This document shows positions 36,451 to 50,534 of a stretch of 64,000 nucleotides of DNA, piece after piece. Source of the stretch: Lepturacanthus savala (taxonomy: Eukaryota; Chordata; Actinopteri; Scombriformes; Trichiuridae); assembly GCA_030544235.1 (NCBI GenBank), contig CM060463.1, forward strand, positions 37,073,420 through 37,137,419. The letters run 5' to 3'. The number at the start of each line of letters is the position of its first letter. The first letter of the stretch is position 1. A program made the position numbers and the translations under genes. Under the pieces are notes generated by a model. That model saw only the letters and a list, made by a program, of their open reading frames with translations. It made no database searches and was not told where the DNA came from.

Positions 36451-37559
36451 CAGCAGTATCAGATGTTATTTAGATCCAGTCGTCCTCTACTTCCTGTTGT
36501 GACGTCTGTTTACTGTCCACAGCCGTTAGGTTAAGTGTGTCACCAACCTGATCCTGTGATGAATAATTAATGACTAATTAATGAATCAGTGTCAGTCAGA
36601 CTCAATTCAACCAAACACACCTGATACCTCAGTGTTATTAAACCCTGAGTGACCAGAGGAAATGTTACTCACCACACAGGAGATATTTTATTTATAACCT
36701 GTCATCTTAATCACATCATTCTTCCTCCTATTCACTACAGGTGAAGTGTGGAAACGTTATTTATTTACTTGAAATCTGTACTTAGACTGAAAATGAAAAT
36801 ATTTCCTTGTCAGACACTTTGTCCTTTCAATAGTTCAGATGTAAAATATGTCATTAATAAATATAATGATGGAGAAACAGCATCATGCAAATTATTACAT
36901 TTACTTAGGTCCAATGTTAAAGGAACTTTCCTTGTTTATTTCCATGTGATTCCACTTTCACTACATTTATCTGGCAGATTTAAATCAATGGATAATAAAA
37001 TCTAAAATGCTATGATATGTTTAGAAAATGCACATTTAATTAAATTACAAGATTTGTAGAAAAAAATCACTATTACATAGCGTAGCCAATTACTTTGGCT
37101 CAGTATTACTACAAAACAGAATACAGAATCCATGTTTTACTGTTTAGTTGTAAAAAGGAAGGCTTTTATTTTGAAGGATGAAAAATAATCACATCATATG
37201 ACCAGGAAATACAGTATTCACTCTTTTTTACATGAACCTCCAGGGCACATTTGCTGCACCAAACCCCAATATTGTATTTCATTCTAAATTAGAAAGCGTA
37301 AAGATCGTAAAGATCATATAAATGTTTCTACTTCTATTATTATATTAGATAATTAGCTCAACACTCATTATAGTGTCTGAATAATTGTAACTAATAATAA
37401 AGTAGTTGTTGGTGGCAATTTGCTAAGTTTTTAAATAGAATTTACAATTTATGCTGATGATTTTAGTGTCTAATTATTAAAATGCTGCAGCAAAACATGT
37501 ATATCTAGAGACCAGAATATGCTGATAACCACTATTAACTATTGATTTATTTCATGAAT
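35456..37559. other. Intergenic, spmip1 to c1qb (tail-to-tail)
   Basis: Contains the spmip1 3' UTR, a dispersed repeat (about 35900-36340) that is the single-copy relative of the 22-bp array in c1qb, a CTCF-like motif at 36225-36237 and a (CA)n run. No gene seen. Confidence 0.6.
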
Positions 37560-37821
37560 CTATGGTTTAGTGTTGCTATGCTAAATATTAAAGAATAGAA
37601 AGAACCAGAAAGTAATGACAGATGTACTTCAACAAAGGAAAATAAGGAAAAACAAACTTTCCTGAAATAAGCCGTCATGACCAGAGTGTCTCCATTAACA
37701 TTTATTCACTTTTCCATCTCAATAAATCACACAATTCTGTGTCTCAAGCTTTCGAGGGGCCACAGAAATTGAGGTGCCGAGCCAGATTTGGCCCGCGGGC
37801 CTTGCGTTGGACACCTGTGGT
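37560..37821. mobile_element. hAT-like element fragment abutting the c1qb stop codon
   Basis: The right end reads GGCCCGCGGGCC then GGACACCTGTGG, a hAT-type terminus, immediately next to the c1qb TAG (37824-37822). A minus-strand AATAAA at 37706-37701 lies inside it, so it may supply the 3' UTR and polyadenylation signal. An inverted relative lies at 58975-59240. Confidence 0.6.
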
Positions 37822-40800
37822 CTAGGCGGTGGGGAAGATGAGGAAGCCGCTGAAGATGTTGCTGGTGCTGGGCTGGTTGGTCACGATGCTGTTGTATTTG
37901 GTCGCCTGCAGAGACACCACGTCCCCGACGTCCAGCTCCAGGACGGCGGAGCCCGAGCTGACGAGGAAACCGTCATACATGTCACACAGCGTCGTCTCAG
38001 CGGCGTCTCCCTTCACCAGCTTCAGACACACCTGCATCAGAATGAATCCAACACACAGTGATCAGTCATTATTAACCATAAATATACATAGAACAGTCAT
38101 ATTTGGTACTTTTACATAAAAGTGGCCCATTTTACCTGATGAGATGGCCCATTTTATATGATGAGATGGCCCATTTTATATGATGAGATGGCCCATTTTA
38201 CCTGATGAGATGACCCATTTTATATGATGAGATGGCCCATTTTACCTGATGAGATGACCCATTTTATATGATGAGATGGCCCATTTTACCTGATGAGATG
38301 ACCCAATTTACATGATGAGATGACCATTTTACCTGATGAGATGGCCCATTTTACCTGATGAGATGACCCATTTTACCTGATGAGATGACCCATTTTATAT
38401 GATGAGATGGCCCATTTTATATGATGAGATGGCCCATTTTATATGATGAGATGACCCATTTTACCTGATGAGATGGCCCATTTTATATGATGAGATGACC
38501 CATTTTACCTGATGAGATGGCCCATTTTATATGATGAGATGGCCCATTTTACCTGATGAGATGGCCCATTTTACCTGATGAGATGACCCATTTTATATGA
38601 TGAGATGACCCATTTTACCTGATGAGATGGCCCATTTTACATGATGAGATGGCCCATTTTACCTGATGAGATGGCCCATTTTATATGATGAGATGACCCA
38701 TTTTATATGATGAGATGACCCATTTTACATGATGAGATGGCCCATTTTATATGATGAGATGGCCCATTTTATATGATGAGATGGCCCATTTTATATGATG
38801 AGATGACCCATTTTATATGATGAGATGGCCCATTTTACCTGATGACATAACCCATTTTATATGATGAGATGACCCATTTTATATGATGAGATGGCCCATT
38901 TTATATGATGAGATGGCCCATTTTATATGATGAGATGGCCCATTTTACCTGATGAGATGGCCCATTTTACCTGAAACCACTCAAAATGTGGCACAGCAGA
39001 TATTTCAAGATTTCTAGGGCCTAAATAATTGTATTTTATCACTTAATGTCAACACAAAATGATCAGAAACAGTCGTTATTAATCATAAATCTATATTTGT
39101 ATTGTGTTATTGATATGACTTGATCTTTCTCATTAAAAATGCAAATATATTAATTTCAGAAGATGTCAGTTTTAATCTTCAAGCTTCCACATCACACGTG
39201 TGTTAGATGAAGCTTTTTGTGATGTCACAAATGATTCCTGCAGCAGAGACTAACAGGCTGATGAACTCACCCTTCTCTTGGCTGAGACGTGGTAACTGAA
39301 GAAGTAGACGCCTTTGATTTCACATGAGAACGTCTGGTTTTTCAGCGCTTGTCCTTTAAATCGTTCCTCCAGGTTCGGCAGAATCTCGCTGTGGGAAGTT
39401 TGAATGATTTATTGATTAGTTGATGGTTGTTCTTCTGTATCAGCTCCACCATCAAAGCCTCCTCTGGTTATGTTGTACTTTTTATTTTGAGTGATTTATT
39501 TATTACTTAATTAGTGCCAGTGATTCTGTAAATCAAAGCTTGTTTCATGAATGCAGTTATATTGTGAGATACACACGTTTTATTATAAAGTTAAAAGTAA
39601 AGTCAATATAATCAAAATGATATTGACATTTTTGAATGTATTTATTACTAAAAATGCCCTAAATAGTAGATATATAAAAACACATGTAAGAAAAAGTAGT
39701 AAACATAGTCTGAGGATAGTTTGATGCTATGTAAGTCAATGGGACTCCATTAGGTTGTTACACTAGGAATAAGGTAATAATAAGTATATATTTTTTTAAT
39801 TTGGTGAACATTTTTCAAAATTCTGAATAGTTATAGACAAACAGGATATCCTGGTCATGTGACCTCATAATTTGTATGTCCTTCAAAATAAAAGCCCACT
39901 TTTCATGTACAAACCTAGATTTTATATCACAGCTTTTCAGAAAAATGAAGATAAAGTAGTTGTCGCCATATGGAAAAATAAAACTCTTTATAACTTGTTT
40001 GATTTTTCATTTTAACAAAAAACTAAAGCAGCTTCACTTTTTTAACATGTTTTTAATCTTATGCTGTTACTTCCTGTCTGTTCTCACTGGTCTTGAATAA
40101 AGGTGCAGTCACACTATTATTTTATTTTTAAAAGGCTGTTTGTGCTGTTTGTGTCTGACCTGCTGAAGTCGATGGCTGTGTCTACGTTTATGTCTGTAGC
40201 AGAGTTGGTCTTGAAGGAGAAGAAGGACTCCTGCTGACTGGAAGGGTTGAAGCTCTTCCCTTTCTCCCCTGGGGGACCTGGGAGACCTGGCTCACCTGGA
40301 GGTCCCTGCTGACCCTTCAGTCCAGATCTTCCTGGGGGGCCCTGAAGACCCAGCTCCCCCTTCAGGCCCCTGATAGGCTGCCCGTCCTCACCTGTTCATT
40401 CATAAAACACTACACCTGAGGCCTGGATGGAAGCATCAGCGTCAGTGAGACATAAATCACAATTTGGATTTTCTTCATTTTTATTCCTTGTAAATTAGTT
40501 TGTACTTTTCATCACAATCACTGTTAGAATGTTGAGCAGATTAATGTGTGTGTATTTTTATTTTACTCTCATAATTCATAATTAGTTAATAATAATTAGT
40601 TTGTGCAGGAATGTGTGTGTTTATGCTGAGGAGATTCTATTTATTTATATATTTATACTTTATTTTAGTTGTTTGTTTTTCCTGTCATGAGGTTTGTTAT
40701 TAAAGATTTATTTATTTAAATTATTTTAAATTTAAATTCATTATTTATCTATATTTATATTATGTTGAATGCTTCACATAATAAAATAAAATGCTTCACA

Positions 40801-40824
40801 AATAAATAAATAAATATCTATATA

Positions 40825-40881
<57 letters not shown>

Positions 40882-43800
40882 GACACCTGCTGTCAATAAA
40901 GTCTAGTAAATAATTTAAATAAATATAAATAAATAAAACAAATAATTTCTGTTGACATGTATCCAGTAATTCACAGATAATAGACTGTGCAGCATGAACT
41001 GAATCATGTTTTTATTTTATTTATAGACCCTGATACGATTTCAGTTTAAAAGGTTTATTTCATTTCAGGAAAATGGGAATCTTTATATTTTATGTTGATT
41101 TATTCAGGACGAATAAAGATCAAATCAGAAATCACAATGTGAATAAGGTTTTGTGAAGAGTAAATGTGTAAATGTGTAAATGTGACGTCTTCCTGCTCTC
41201 ACCACTGTCGCCCTTCTCTCCCTTCGGGCCGTTTTCACCGTTGGGTCCATGGGTTCCAGGAATTCCAGGAATCCCTGGAGACGCCCTGCTGCAGGACGAC
41301 TGGGAGACGGATGGAGGCACGAGGAGAAGGAGCAGCAGCGCTGCAGCTCTGCAGCTCAGCCACTGGGCGGCCTGGAGCACAGGAAACACATTTTATTACA
41401 ATATGCTAATGTAGCAGGACGTTGTGTTGTTGAGTGACATGAATGTAAATAAGCTGAGTGGATATAATGTGTTTGTGTTGCTGGGACTTAACTACAGTTA
41501 ATTACAACGAGTATTTTCAACATAACTTTTACAGGTTATTTCAACTTAATTAGAAAAGGTACCTGTAACCCCTATGGACCCGGAGACTCCCAGAGTATAC
41601 AGGTAAATAACCAGAGTAAACAGGTAAATAACCAGAGTAAACAGGTAAATAACCAGAGTAAACAGGTAAATAACCAGAGTAAACAGGTAAATAACCAGAG
41701 TATACAGGTAAATAACCAGAGTATACAGGTAAATAACCAGAGTATAAAGGTAAATAACCAGAGTATACAGGTAAATAACCAGAGTATACAGGTAAATAAC
41801 CAGAGTATACAGGTAAATAACCAGAGTATAAAGGTAAATAACCAGAGTATACAGGTAAATAACGAGAGTATACGGGTAAAATACCAGAGTAAACAGGTAA
41901 ATAACCAGAGTATACGGGTAAATAACCAGAGTAAACAGGTAAATAACCAGAGTAAACAGGTAAATAACCAGAGTATACAGGTAAATAACCAGAGTATACA
42001 GGTAAATAACCAGAGTATACAGGTAAATAACCAGAGTATACAGGTAAATAACCAGAGTCAGTCAGTCATTTTCTATACCTGCTTATTCCTCATTAGGGTC
42101 ACATGGTCTGCTGGAGCCAATCCCAGCGCGTTACGGCGAGAGGCAGGGATACACCCCAGATGGTCGCCAGCCAATCGTGGGGCACACACACCATTCACTC
42201 ACACACTCACACCTATGGGCAATTTAGAGTTGCCAATTAACCTGAGCATGTTTTTGGACTGTGGGAGGAAGCTGGAGTACCCGGTGAAAACCCACGCAGA
42301 CACAGGGAGAACATGCAAACTCCACACAGAAAGGTCCCAGACCCAGGACCAAGGAGGTCTTGAACCTGCGACCTTCTTGCTGTGAGGCAACAGCACTAAC
42401 CCCTGCACCACCGTGTCGCCCCAATAACCAGAGTATACAGGTAAATAACGAGAGTATACAGGTAAATAACCAGAGTATAAAGGTAAATAACCAGAGTATA
42501 CAGGTAAATAACCAGAGTATATGGGTAAATAACCAGAGTAAACAGGTAAATAACCAGTGTAAACAGGTAAATAACCAGAGTATACAGGTAAATAACCAGA
42601 GTATACAGGTAAATAACCAGAGTAAACAGGTAAATAACCAGAGTATACAGGTAAATAACCAGAGTATATGGGTAAATAACCAGAGTATACAGGTAAATAA
42701 CCAGAGTATACAGGTAAATAACCAGAGTATACAGGTAAATAACCAGTGTAAACAGGTAAATAACCAGAGTATACAGGTAAATAACCAGAGTATACAGGTA
42801 AATAACCAGAGTATACAGGTAAATAACCAGAGTATACGGGTAAATAACCAGAGTAAACAGGTAAATAACCAGAGTATACAGGTAAATAACCAGAGTATAA
42901 AGGTAAATAACCAGAGTAAACAGGTAAATAACCAGAGTAAACAGGTAAATAACCAGAGTATACAGGTAAATAACCAGAGTAAACAGGTAAATAACCAGAG
43001 TATAAAGGTAAATAACCAGAGTATACAGGTAAATAACCAGAGTATACAGGTAAATAACCAGAGTATACAGGTAAATAACCAGAGTAAACACGTAAATAAC
43101 CAGAGTATACAGGTAAATAACCAGAGTAAACAGGTAAATAACCAGAGTATACGGGTAAATAACCAGAGTATATGGGTAAATAACCAGAGTAAACAGGTAA
43201 ATAACCAGTGTAAACAGGTAAATAACCAGAGTATACAGGTAAATAACCAGAGTATACAGGTAAATAACGAGAGTATACAGGTAAATAACCAGAGTATAAA
43301 GGTAAATAACCAGAGTATACAGGTAAATAACCAGAGTATATGGGTAAATAACCAGAGTAAACAGGTAAATAACCAGTGTAAACAGGTAAATAACCAGAGT
43401 ATACAGGTAAATAACCAGAGTATACAGGTAAATAACCAGAGTAAACAGGTAAATAACCAGAGTATACAGGTAAATAACCAGAGTATATGGGTAAATAACC
43501 AGAGTATACAGGTAAATAACCAGAGTATACAGGTAAATAACCAGAGTATACAGGTAAATAACCAGTGTAAACAGGTAAATAACCAGAGTATACAGGTAAA
43601 TAACCAGAGTATACAGGTAAATAACCAGAGTATACAGGTAAATAACCAGAGTATACGGGTAAATAACCAGAGTAAACAGGTAAATAACCAGAGTATACAG
43701 GTAAATAACCAGTAAGTAATAACCAGAGTAAACAGGTAAATAACCAGAGATAACAGTAAATAACCAGAGTAACAGGTAAATACCAGAGTAAACAGGTAAT

Positions 43801-46800
43801 AACCAGAGTATACAGGTAAATAACCAGAGTAAACAGAGAGTATACAGGTAAATAACCAGAGTATACAGGTAAATAACCAGAGTATACAGGTAAATAACCA
43901 GAGTAAACACGTAAATAACCAGAGTATACAGGTAAATAACCAGAGTAAACAGGTAAATAACCAGAGTATACGGGTAAATAACCAGAGTATATGGGTAAAT
44001 AACCAGAGTAAACAGGTAAATAACCAGTGTAAACAGGTAAATAACCAGAGTATACAGGTAAATAACCAGAGTATACAGGTAAATAACCAGAGTATACAGG
44101 TAAATAACCAGAGTAAACAGGTAAATAACCAGAGTATACAGGTAAATAACCAGAGTAAACAGGTAAATAACCAGAGTATACAGGTAAATAACCAGAGTAT
44201 ACAGGTAAATAACCAGAGTATACAGGTAAATAACCAGAGTATATGGGTAAATAACCAGAGTAAACGGGTAAATAACCAGTGTAAACAGGTAAATAACCAG
44301 AGTATACAGGTAAATAACCAGAGTATACAGGTAAATAACCAGAGTATATGGGTAAATAACCAGAGTAAACAGGTAAATAACCAGAGTATAAAGGTAAATA
44401 ACCAGAGTAAACAGGTAAATAACCAGAGTATACAGGTAAATAACCAGAGTATACAGGTAAATAACCAGAGTATACAGGTAAATAACCAGAGTATATGGGT
44501 AAATAACCAGAGTAAACAGGTAAATAACCAGAGTATAAAGGTAAATAACCAGAGTATACAGGTAAATAACCAGAGTAAACAGGTAAATAACCAGAGTATA
44601 CAGGTAAATAACCAGAGTATACAGGTAAATAACCAGAGTATACAGGTAAATAACCAGAGTATACAGGTAAATAACCAGAGTAAACAGGTAAATAACCAGA
44701 GTATACAGGTAAATAACCAGAGTAAACAGGTAAATAACCAGAGTAAACAGGTAAATAACCAGAGTATACAGGTAAATAACCAGAGTAAACAGGTAAATAA
44801 CCAGAGTATAAAGGTAAATAACCAGAGTATACAGGTAAATAACCAGAGTATACAGGTAAATAACCAGAGTATACAGGTAAATAACCAGAGTATACGGGTA
44901 AATAACCAGAGTAAACAGGTAAATAACCAGTGTAAACAGGTAAATAACCAGAGTATACAGGTAAATAACCAGAGTATACAGGTAAATAACCAGAGTATAC
45001 AGGTAAATAACCAGAGTAAACAGGTAAATAACCAGAGTAAACAGGTAAATAACCAGAGTAAACAGGTAAATAACCAGAGTATACAGGTAAATAACCAGAG
45101 TAAACAGGTAAATAACCAGAGTATAAAGGTAAATAACCAGAGTATACAGGTAAATAACCAGAGTATACAGGTAAATAACCAGATTATACAGGTAAATAAC
45201 CAGAGTATACAGGTAAATAACCAGAGTATACAGGTAAATAACCAGAGTATATGGGTAAATAACCAGAGTAAACAGGTAAATAACCAGTGTAAACAGGTAA
45301 ATAACCAGAGTATACAGGTAAATAACCAGAGTATACAGGTAAATAACCAGAGTAAACAGGTAAATAACCAGAGTATACAGGTAAATAACCAGAGTATAAA
45401 GGTAAATAACCAGAGTAAACAGGTAAATAACCAGAGTAAACAGGTAAATAACCAGAGTATACAGGTAAATAACCAGAGTAAACAGGTAAATAACCAGAGT
45501 ATAAAGGTAAATAACCAGAGTATACAGGTAAATAACCAGAGTATACAGGTAAATAACCAGAGTATACAGGTAAATAACCAGAGTAAACACGTAAATAACC
45601 AGAGTATACAGGTAAATAACCAGAGTAAACAGGTAAATAATCAGAGTAAACAGGTAAATAACCAGAGTATACGGGTAAATAACCAGAGTAAACAGGTAAA
45701 TAACCAGAGTAAACAGGTAAATAACCAGAGTATAAAGGTAAATAACCAGAGTAAACAGGTAAATAACCAGAGTAAACAGGTAAATAACCAGAGTATACAG
45801 GTAAATAACCAGAGTAAACAGGTAAATAACCAGAGTATAAAGGTAAATAACCAGAGTATACAGGTAAATAACCAGAGTATACAGGTAAATAACCAGAGTA
45901 TACAGGTAAATAACCAGAGTAAACACGTAAATAACCAGAGTATACAGGTAAATAACCAGAGTAAACAGGTAAATAACGAGAGTATACAGGTAAATAACCA
46001 GAGTATAAAGGTAAATAACCAGAGTATACAGGTAAATAACCAGAGTATATGGGTAAATAACCAGAGTAAACAGGTAAATAACCAGTGTAAACAGGTAAAT
46101 AACCAGAGTATACAGGTAAATAACCAGAGTATACAGGTAAATAACCAGAGTAAACAGGTAAATAACCAGAGTATACAGGTAAATAACCAGAGTATATGGG
46201 TAAATAACCAGAGTATACAGGTAAATAACCAGAGTATACAGGTAAATAACCAGAGTATACAGGTAAATAACCAGTGTAAACAGGTAAATAACCAGAGTAT
46301 ACAGGTAAATAACCAGAGTATACAGGTAAATAACCAGAGTATACAGGTAAATAACCAGAGTATACGGGTAAATAACCAGAGTAAACAGGTAAATAACCAG
46401 AGTATACAGGTAAATAACCAGAGTATAAAGGTAAATAACCAGAGTAAACAGGTAAATAACCAGAGTAAACAGGTAAATAACCAGAGTATACAGGTAAATA
46501 ACCAGAGTAAACAGGTAAATAACCAGAGTATAAAGGTAAATAACCAGAGTATACAGGTAAATAACCAGAGTATACAGGTAAATAACCAGAGTATACAGGT
46601 AAATAACCAGAGTAAACACGTAAATAACCAGAGTATACAGGTAAATAACCAGAGTAAACAGGTAAATAACCAGAGTATACAGGTAAATAACCAGAGTATA
46701 CGGGTAAATAACCAGAGTATATGGGTAAATAACCAGAGTAAACAGGTAAATAACCAGAGTATACAGGTAAATAACCAGAGTATATGGGTAAATAACCAGA

Positions 46801-49800
46801 GTAAACAGGTAAATAACCAGAGTATACAGGTAAATAACCAGAGTATACAGGTAAATAACCAGAGTATACAGGTAAATAACCAGAGTATATGGGTAAATAA
46901 CCAGAGTAAACGGGTAAATAACCAGTGTAAACAGGTAAATAACCAGAGTATACAGGTAAATAACCAGAGTATACAGGTAAATAACCAGAGTATATGGGTA
47001 AATAACCAGAGTAAACAGGTAAATAACCAGAGTATAAAGGTAAATAACCAGAGTAAACAGGTAAATAACCAGAGTATACAGGTAAATAACCAGAGTATAC
47101 AGGTAAATAACCAGAGTATACAGGTAAATAACCAGAGTATATGGGTAAATAACCAGAGTAAACAGGTAAATAACCAGAGTATAAAGGTAAATAACCAGAG
47201 TATACAGGTAAATAACCAGAGTAAACAGGTAAATAACCAGAGTATACAGGTAAATAACCAGAGTATACAGGTAAATAACCAGAGTATACAGGTAAATAAC
47301 CAGAGTAAACAGGTAAATAACCAGAGTATACAGGTAAATAACCAGAGTAAACAGGTAAATAACCAGAGTAAACAGGTAAATAACCAGAGTATACAGGTAA
47401 ATAACCAGAGTAAACAGGTAAATAACCAGAGTATAAAGGTAAATAACCAGAGTATACAGGTAAATAACCAGAGTATACAGGTAAATAACCAGAGTATACA
47501 GGTAAATAACCAGAGTATACGGGTAAATAACCAGAGTAAACAGGTAAATAACCAGTGTAAACAGGTAAATAACCAGAGTATACAGGTAAATAACCAGAGT
47601 ATACAGGTAAATAACCAGAGTATACAGGTAAATAACCAGAGTAAACAGGTAAATAACCAGAGTAAACAGGTAAATAACCAGAGTAAACAGGTAAATAACC
47701 AGAGTATACAGGTAAATAACCAGAGTAAACAGGTAAATAACCAGAGTATAAAGGTAAATAACCAGAGTATACAGGTAAATAACCAGAGTATACAGGTAAA
47801 TAACCAGATTATACAGGTAAATAACCAGAGTATACAGGTAAATAACCAGAGTATACAGGTAAATAACCAGAGTATATGGGTAAATAACCAGAGTAAACAG
47901 GTAAATAACCAGTGTAAACAGGTAAATAACCAGAGTATACAGGTAAATAACCAGAGTATACAGGTAAATAACCAGAGTATACAGGTAAATAACCAGAGTA
48001 TACGGGTAAATAACCAGAGTAAACAGGTAAATAACCAGAGTATACAGGTAAATAACCAGAGTATAAAGGTAAATAACCAGAGTAAACAGGTAAATAACCA
48101 GAGTAAACAGGTAAATAACCAGAGTATACAGGTAAATAACCAGAGTAAACAGGTAAATAACCAGAGTATAAAGGTAAATAACCAGAGTATACAGGTAAAT
48201 AACCAGAGTATACAGGTAAATAACCAGAGTATACAGGTAAATAACCAGAGTAAACACGTAAATAACCAGAGTATACAGGTAAATAACCAGAGTAAACAGG
48301 TAAATAATCAGAGTAAACAGGTAAATAACCAGAGTATACGGGTAAATAACCAGAGTAAACAGGTAAATAACCAGAGTATAAAGGTAAATAACCAGAGTAA
48401 ACAGGTAAATAACCAGAGTAAACAGGTAAATAACCAGAGTATACAGGTAAATAACCAGAGTAAACAGGTAAATAACCAGAGTATAAAGGTAAATAACCAG
48501 AGTATACAGGTAAATAACCAGAGTATACAGGTAAATAACCAGAGTATACAGGTAAATAACCAGAGTAAACACGTAAATAACCAGAGTATACAGGTAAATA
48601 ACCAGAGTAAACAGGTAAATAATCAGAGTATATGGGTAAATAACCAGAGTAAACAGGTAAATAACCAGTGTAAACAGGTAAATAACCAGAGTATACGGGT
48701 AAATAACCAGAGTATACGGGTAAATAACCAGAGTAAACAGGTAAATAACCAGAGTATACGGGTAAATAACCAGAGTAAACAGGTAAATAACCAGAGTATA
48801 CAGGTAAATAACCAGAGTATACAGGTAAATAACCAGAGTAAACAGGTAAATAACCAGAGTATACAGGTAAATAACCAGAGTAAACAGGTAAATAACCAGA
48901 GTATAAAGGTAAATAACCAGAGTATACAGGTAAATAACCAGAGTAAACAGGTAAATAACCAGAGTATAAAGGTAAATAACCAGAGTATACAGGTAAATAA
49001 CCAGAGTATACAGGTAAATAACCAGAGTATACAGGTAAATAACCAGATTATACAGGTAAATAACCAGAGTATACAGGTAAATAACCAGAGTATACAGGTA
49101 AATAACCAGAGTATACAGGTAAATAACCAGAGTAAACAGGTAAATAACCAGAGTATACAGGTAAATAACCAGAGTATACAGGTAAATAACCAGAGTATAT
49201 GGGTAAATAACCAGAGTAAACAGGTAAATAACCAGTGTAAACAGGTAAATAACCAGAGTATACAGGTAAATAACCAGAGTATACAGGTAAATAACCAGAG
49301 TATACAGGTAAATAACCAGAGTATACAGGTAAATAACCAGAGTAAACAGGTAAATAACCAGAGTATACAGGTAAATAACCACCTATTTACAACAACTAAC
49401 AGAAATTCTGTCTTACCTTTGCAATTTTCTGATGAAAAGTTGTACTTGAGAGCAAAAAACGCTTCTTTTACTCATTTTGTTTGTTTTCTACTCATGTCAA
49501 CTTCTGACTTCTCTCACCTAAAACCTACAACATCAGGCTAGAGGTTAAGAGGTTAAATCCGATCATCCACATTCAAATAAAACATGTTGAACTAACATGT
49601 AAAAGTTATGATGGATTAACCCTTTCTAATTAAGTTGAAATAACCTTTAAAGGTTATGTTGGATTTACTCCTTGAAATTAAGTCACAGTGACACAAACAT
49701 ATTATGTCGACTCAGCAGATTTACATTTATGTCACTCAACAGAACAATTTATTGTTAAATGATGATATTATAATTGGATGAAAATACTTTCCATATTTTT

Positions 49801-50439
49801 TTAATATTAACCCAACAAATTATTTTTGTAGAGCTGTCACATGACGTCATCAACTTCCTCCTGAGAACATGGAGACAAACCCTCCCAGACAGGTAATTTA
49901 TTTAATTTATTATGATTTCCAGCCCTGACATGTACATGTCTATTTAACCTTTCAAGTCTCTAGAATAAACCCCCAAAAGAATTTTATATCTGAGATAAAT
50001 ATATTTTATTTTTATGGGAATATTTATGCAGGCATCAACTATAGTTGCCAGTCATTAAGAACAAAATGGAAAAAATATGGATCAGCAACATGATTGTTAG
50101 TGATGTGGTGATATGCATGAAAACACACATTAATACAAACATACACAACTATAAATAAATAAAATAAATCAATAAGCAGCAGCCACATCACACGTGTACA
50201 TTACTGCATCTAATGAAGAGAAACTGAATTATCTGTAAATAATAAAATATATAAAACTGAGATTAAAACACAATAAATGTAAAACAGTTGAAGCTTCTTC
50301 CTGCAGAGAAGAACAGTTCTAATCAAGAGAGAAAACCATTATATAATTAACGTCCTGGCAGAGATTTAGACAGAACATCGAGACACATTCAGTAAAAACA
50401 TCAACAAGGATTCTGTTTTTGGATGTAAAGTCTCACCAT
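37822..50439 (-). CDS. c1qb: Complement C1q chain, B-like (A chain not excluded)
   Basis: Exons in transcript order: 50439-50437 (only the ATG of a longer exon), 41371-41203, 40391-40160, 39388-39271, 38031-37822. Together 243 residues. C1q chains form the 18-chain recognition unit of the classical complement pathway and are secreted. Residues 1-25 are a signal peptide with a Leu run. Cys28 is placed for the interchain disulphide. A collagen stretch runs from about 34 to 105 (PGIPGIPGTHGPNG...), with one break (GQP-IR-GLK). A globular C1q domain follows, ending SNIFSGFLIFPTA. SCSRASPGIPGIPG, YHVSAKRRVC and LQATKYNS resemble the B chain. The collagen break and the FPTA ending recall the A chain, so the chain letter is uncertain. 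The globular domain is cut by two introns (phase 2 after DFS, phase 0 before VCLK). The 9-kb first intron holds a 7.4-kb minisatellite. Confidence 0.75.
38123..38973. repeat. 22-bp minisatellite, about 39 copies, c1qb intron 4
   Basis: Unit TGATGAGATGGCCCATTTTA plus two bases (CC/TA). Its flanks match a dispersed repeat at about 35900-36340 that holds only one or two units. Confidence 0.95.
41590..49380. repeat. 21-bp minisatellite, about 350 copies, c1qb intron 1
   Basis: Unit CCAGAGTATACAGGTAAATA plus A, with variants (AAACAGG, TATGGGT, TGTAAAC, ACACGTA). The unit length is a multiple of three and carries no stop on the minus strand, so very long artificial reading frames appear. The array is interrupted at 42058-42420. 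Confidence 0.97.
42058..42420 (+). repeat. Interspersed repeat inserted in the 21-bp array
   Basis: A 363-base sequence typical of a widespread fish repeat (CATTTTCTATACCTGCTTAT, CATGTTTTTGGACTGTGGGA, GGGAGAACATGCAAACTCCA, ending ACCGTGTCGCCCC). It splits the minisatellite. Fragments of the same family lie at about 19940-19990 (reverse) and 24171-24223. Possibly a LINE 3' end; the class is uncertain. Confidence 0.75.
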
Positions 50440-50530
50440 GTGCAGGTGGAGGTCTGGTCCGGTGGAGCTGATGGAACAGAGCAGCTGGAACGCTGCTTCA
50501 CAGAAACCTGCTGCAGCTCCACTCACAAGA
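50437..50530 (-). other. c1qb: c1qb first exon: 5' UTR ending in the start codon
   Basis: On the minus strand the exon ends CTGCACATG followed directly by the donor GTGAGACT, so ATG occupies 50439-50437. I see no earlier ATG in the exon. The next usable exon (acceptor TGTGCTCCAG ending 41372) is open but has no in-frame ATG and has a stop just before the acceptor, which supports this unusual split. The 5' limit given is only approximate. Confidence 0.65.
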
Positions 50531-50534
50531 AACA

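Noticed and set aside
42360..43715. A 451-codon Asn/Gln-rich frame on the plus strand
   Set aside because: Same minisatellite on the other strand, entered through the interspersed repeat.
42396..49382. A reading frame of more than 2,300 codons on the minus strand
   Set aside because: It is the 21-bp minisatellite read in a frame without stops, giving a 7-residue repeat. No start, signal or non-repeat domain.
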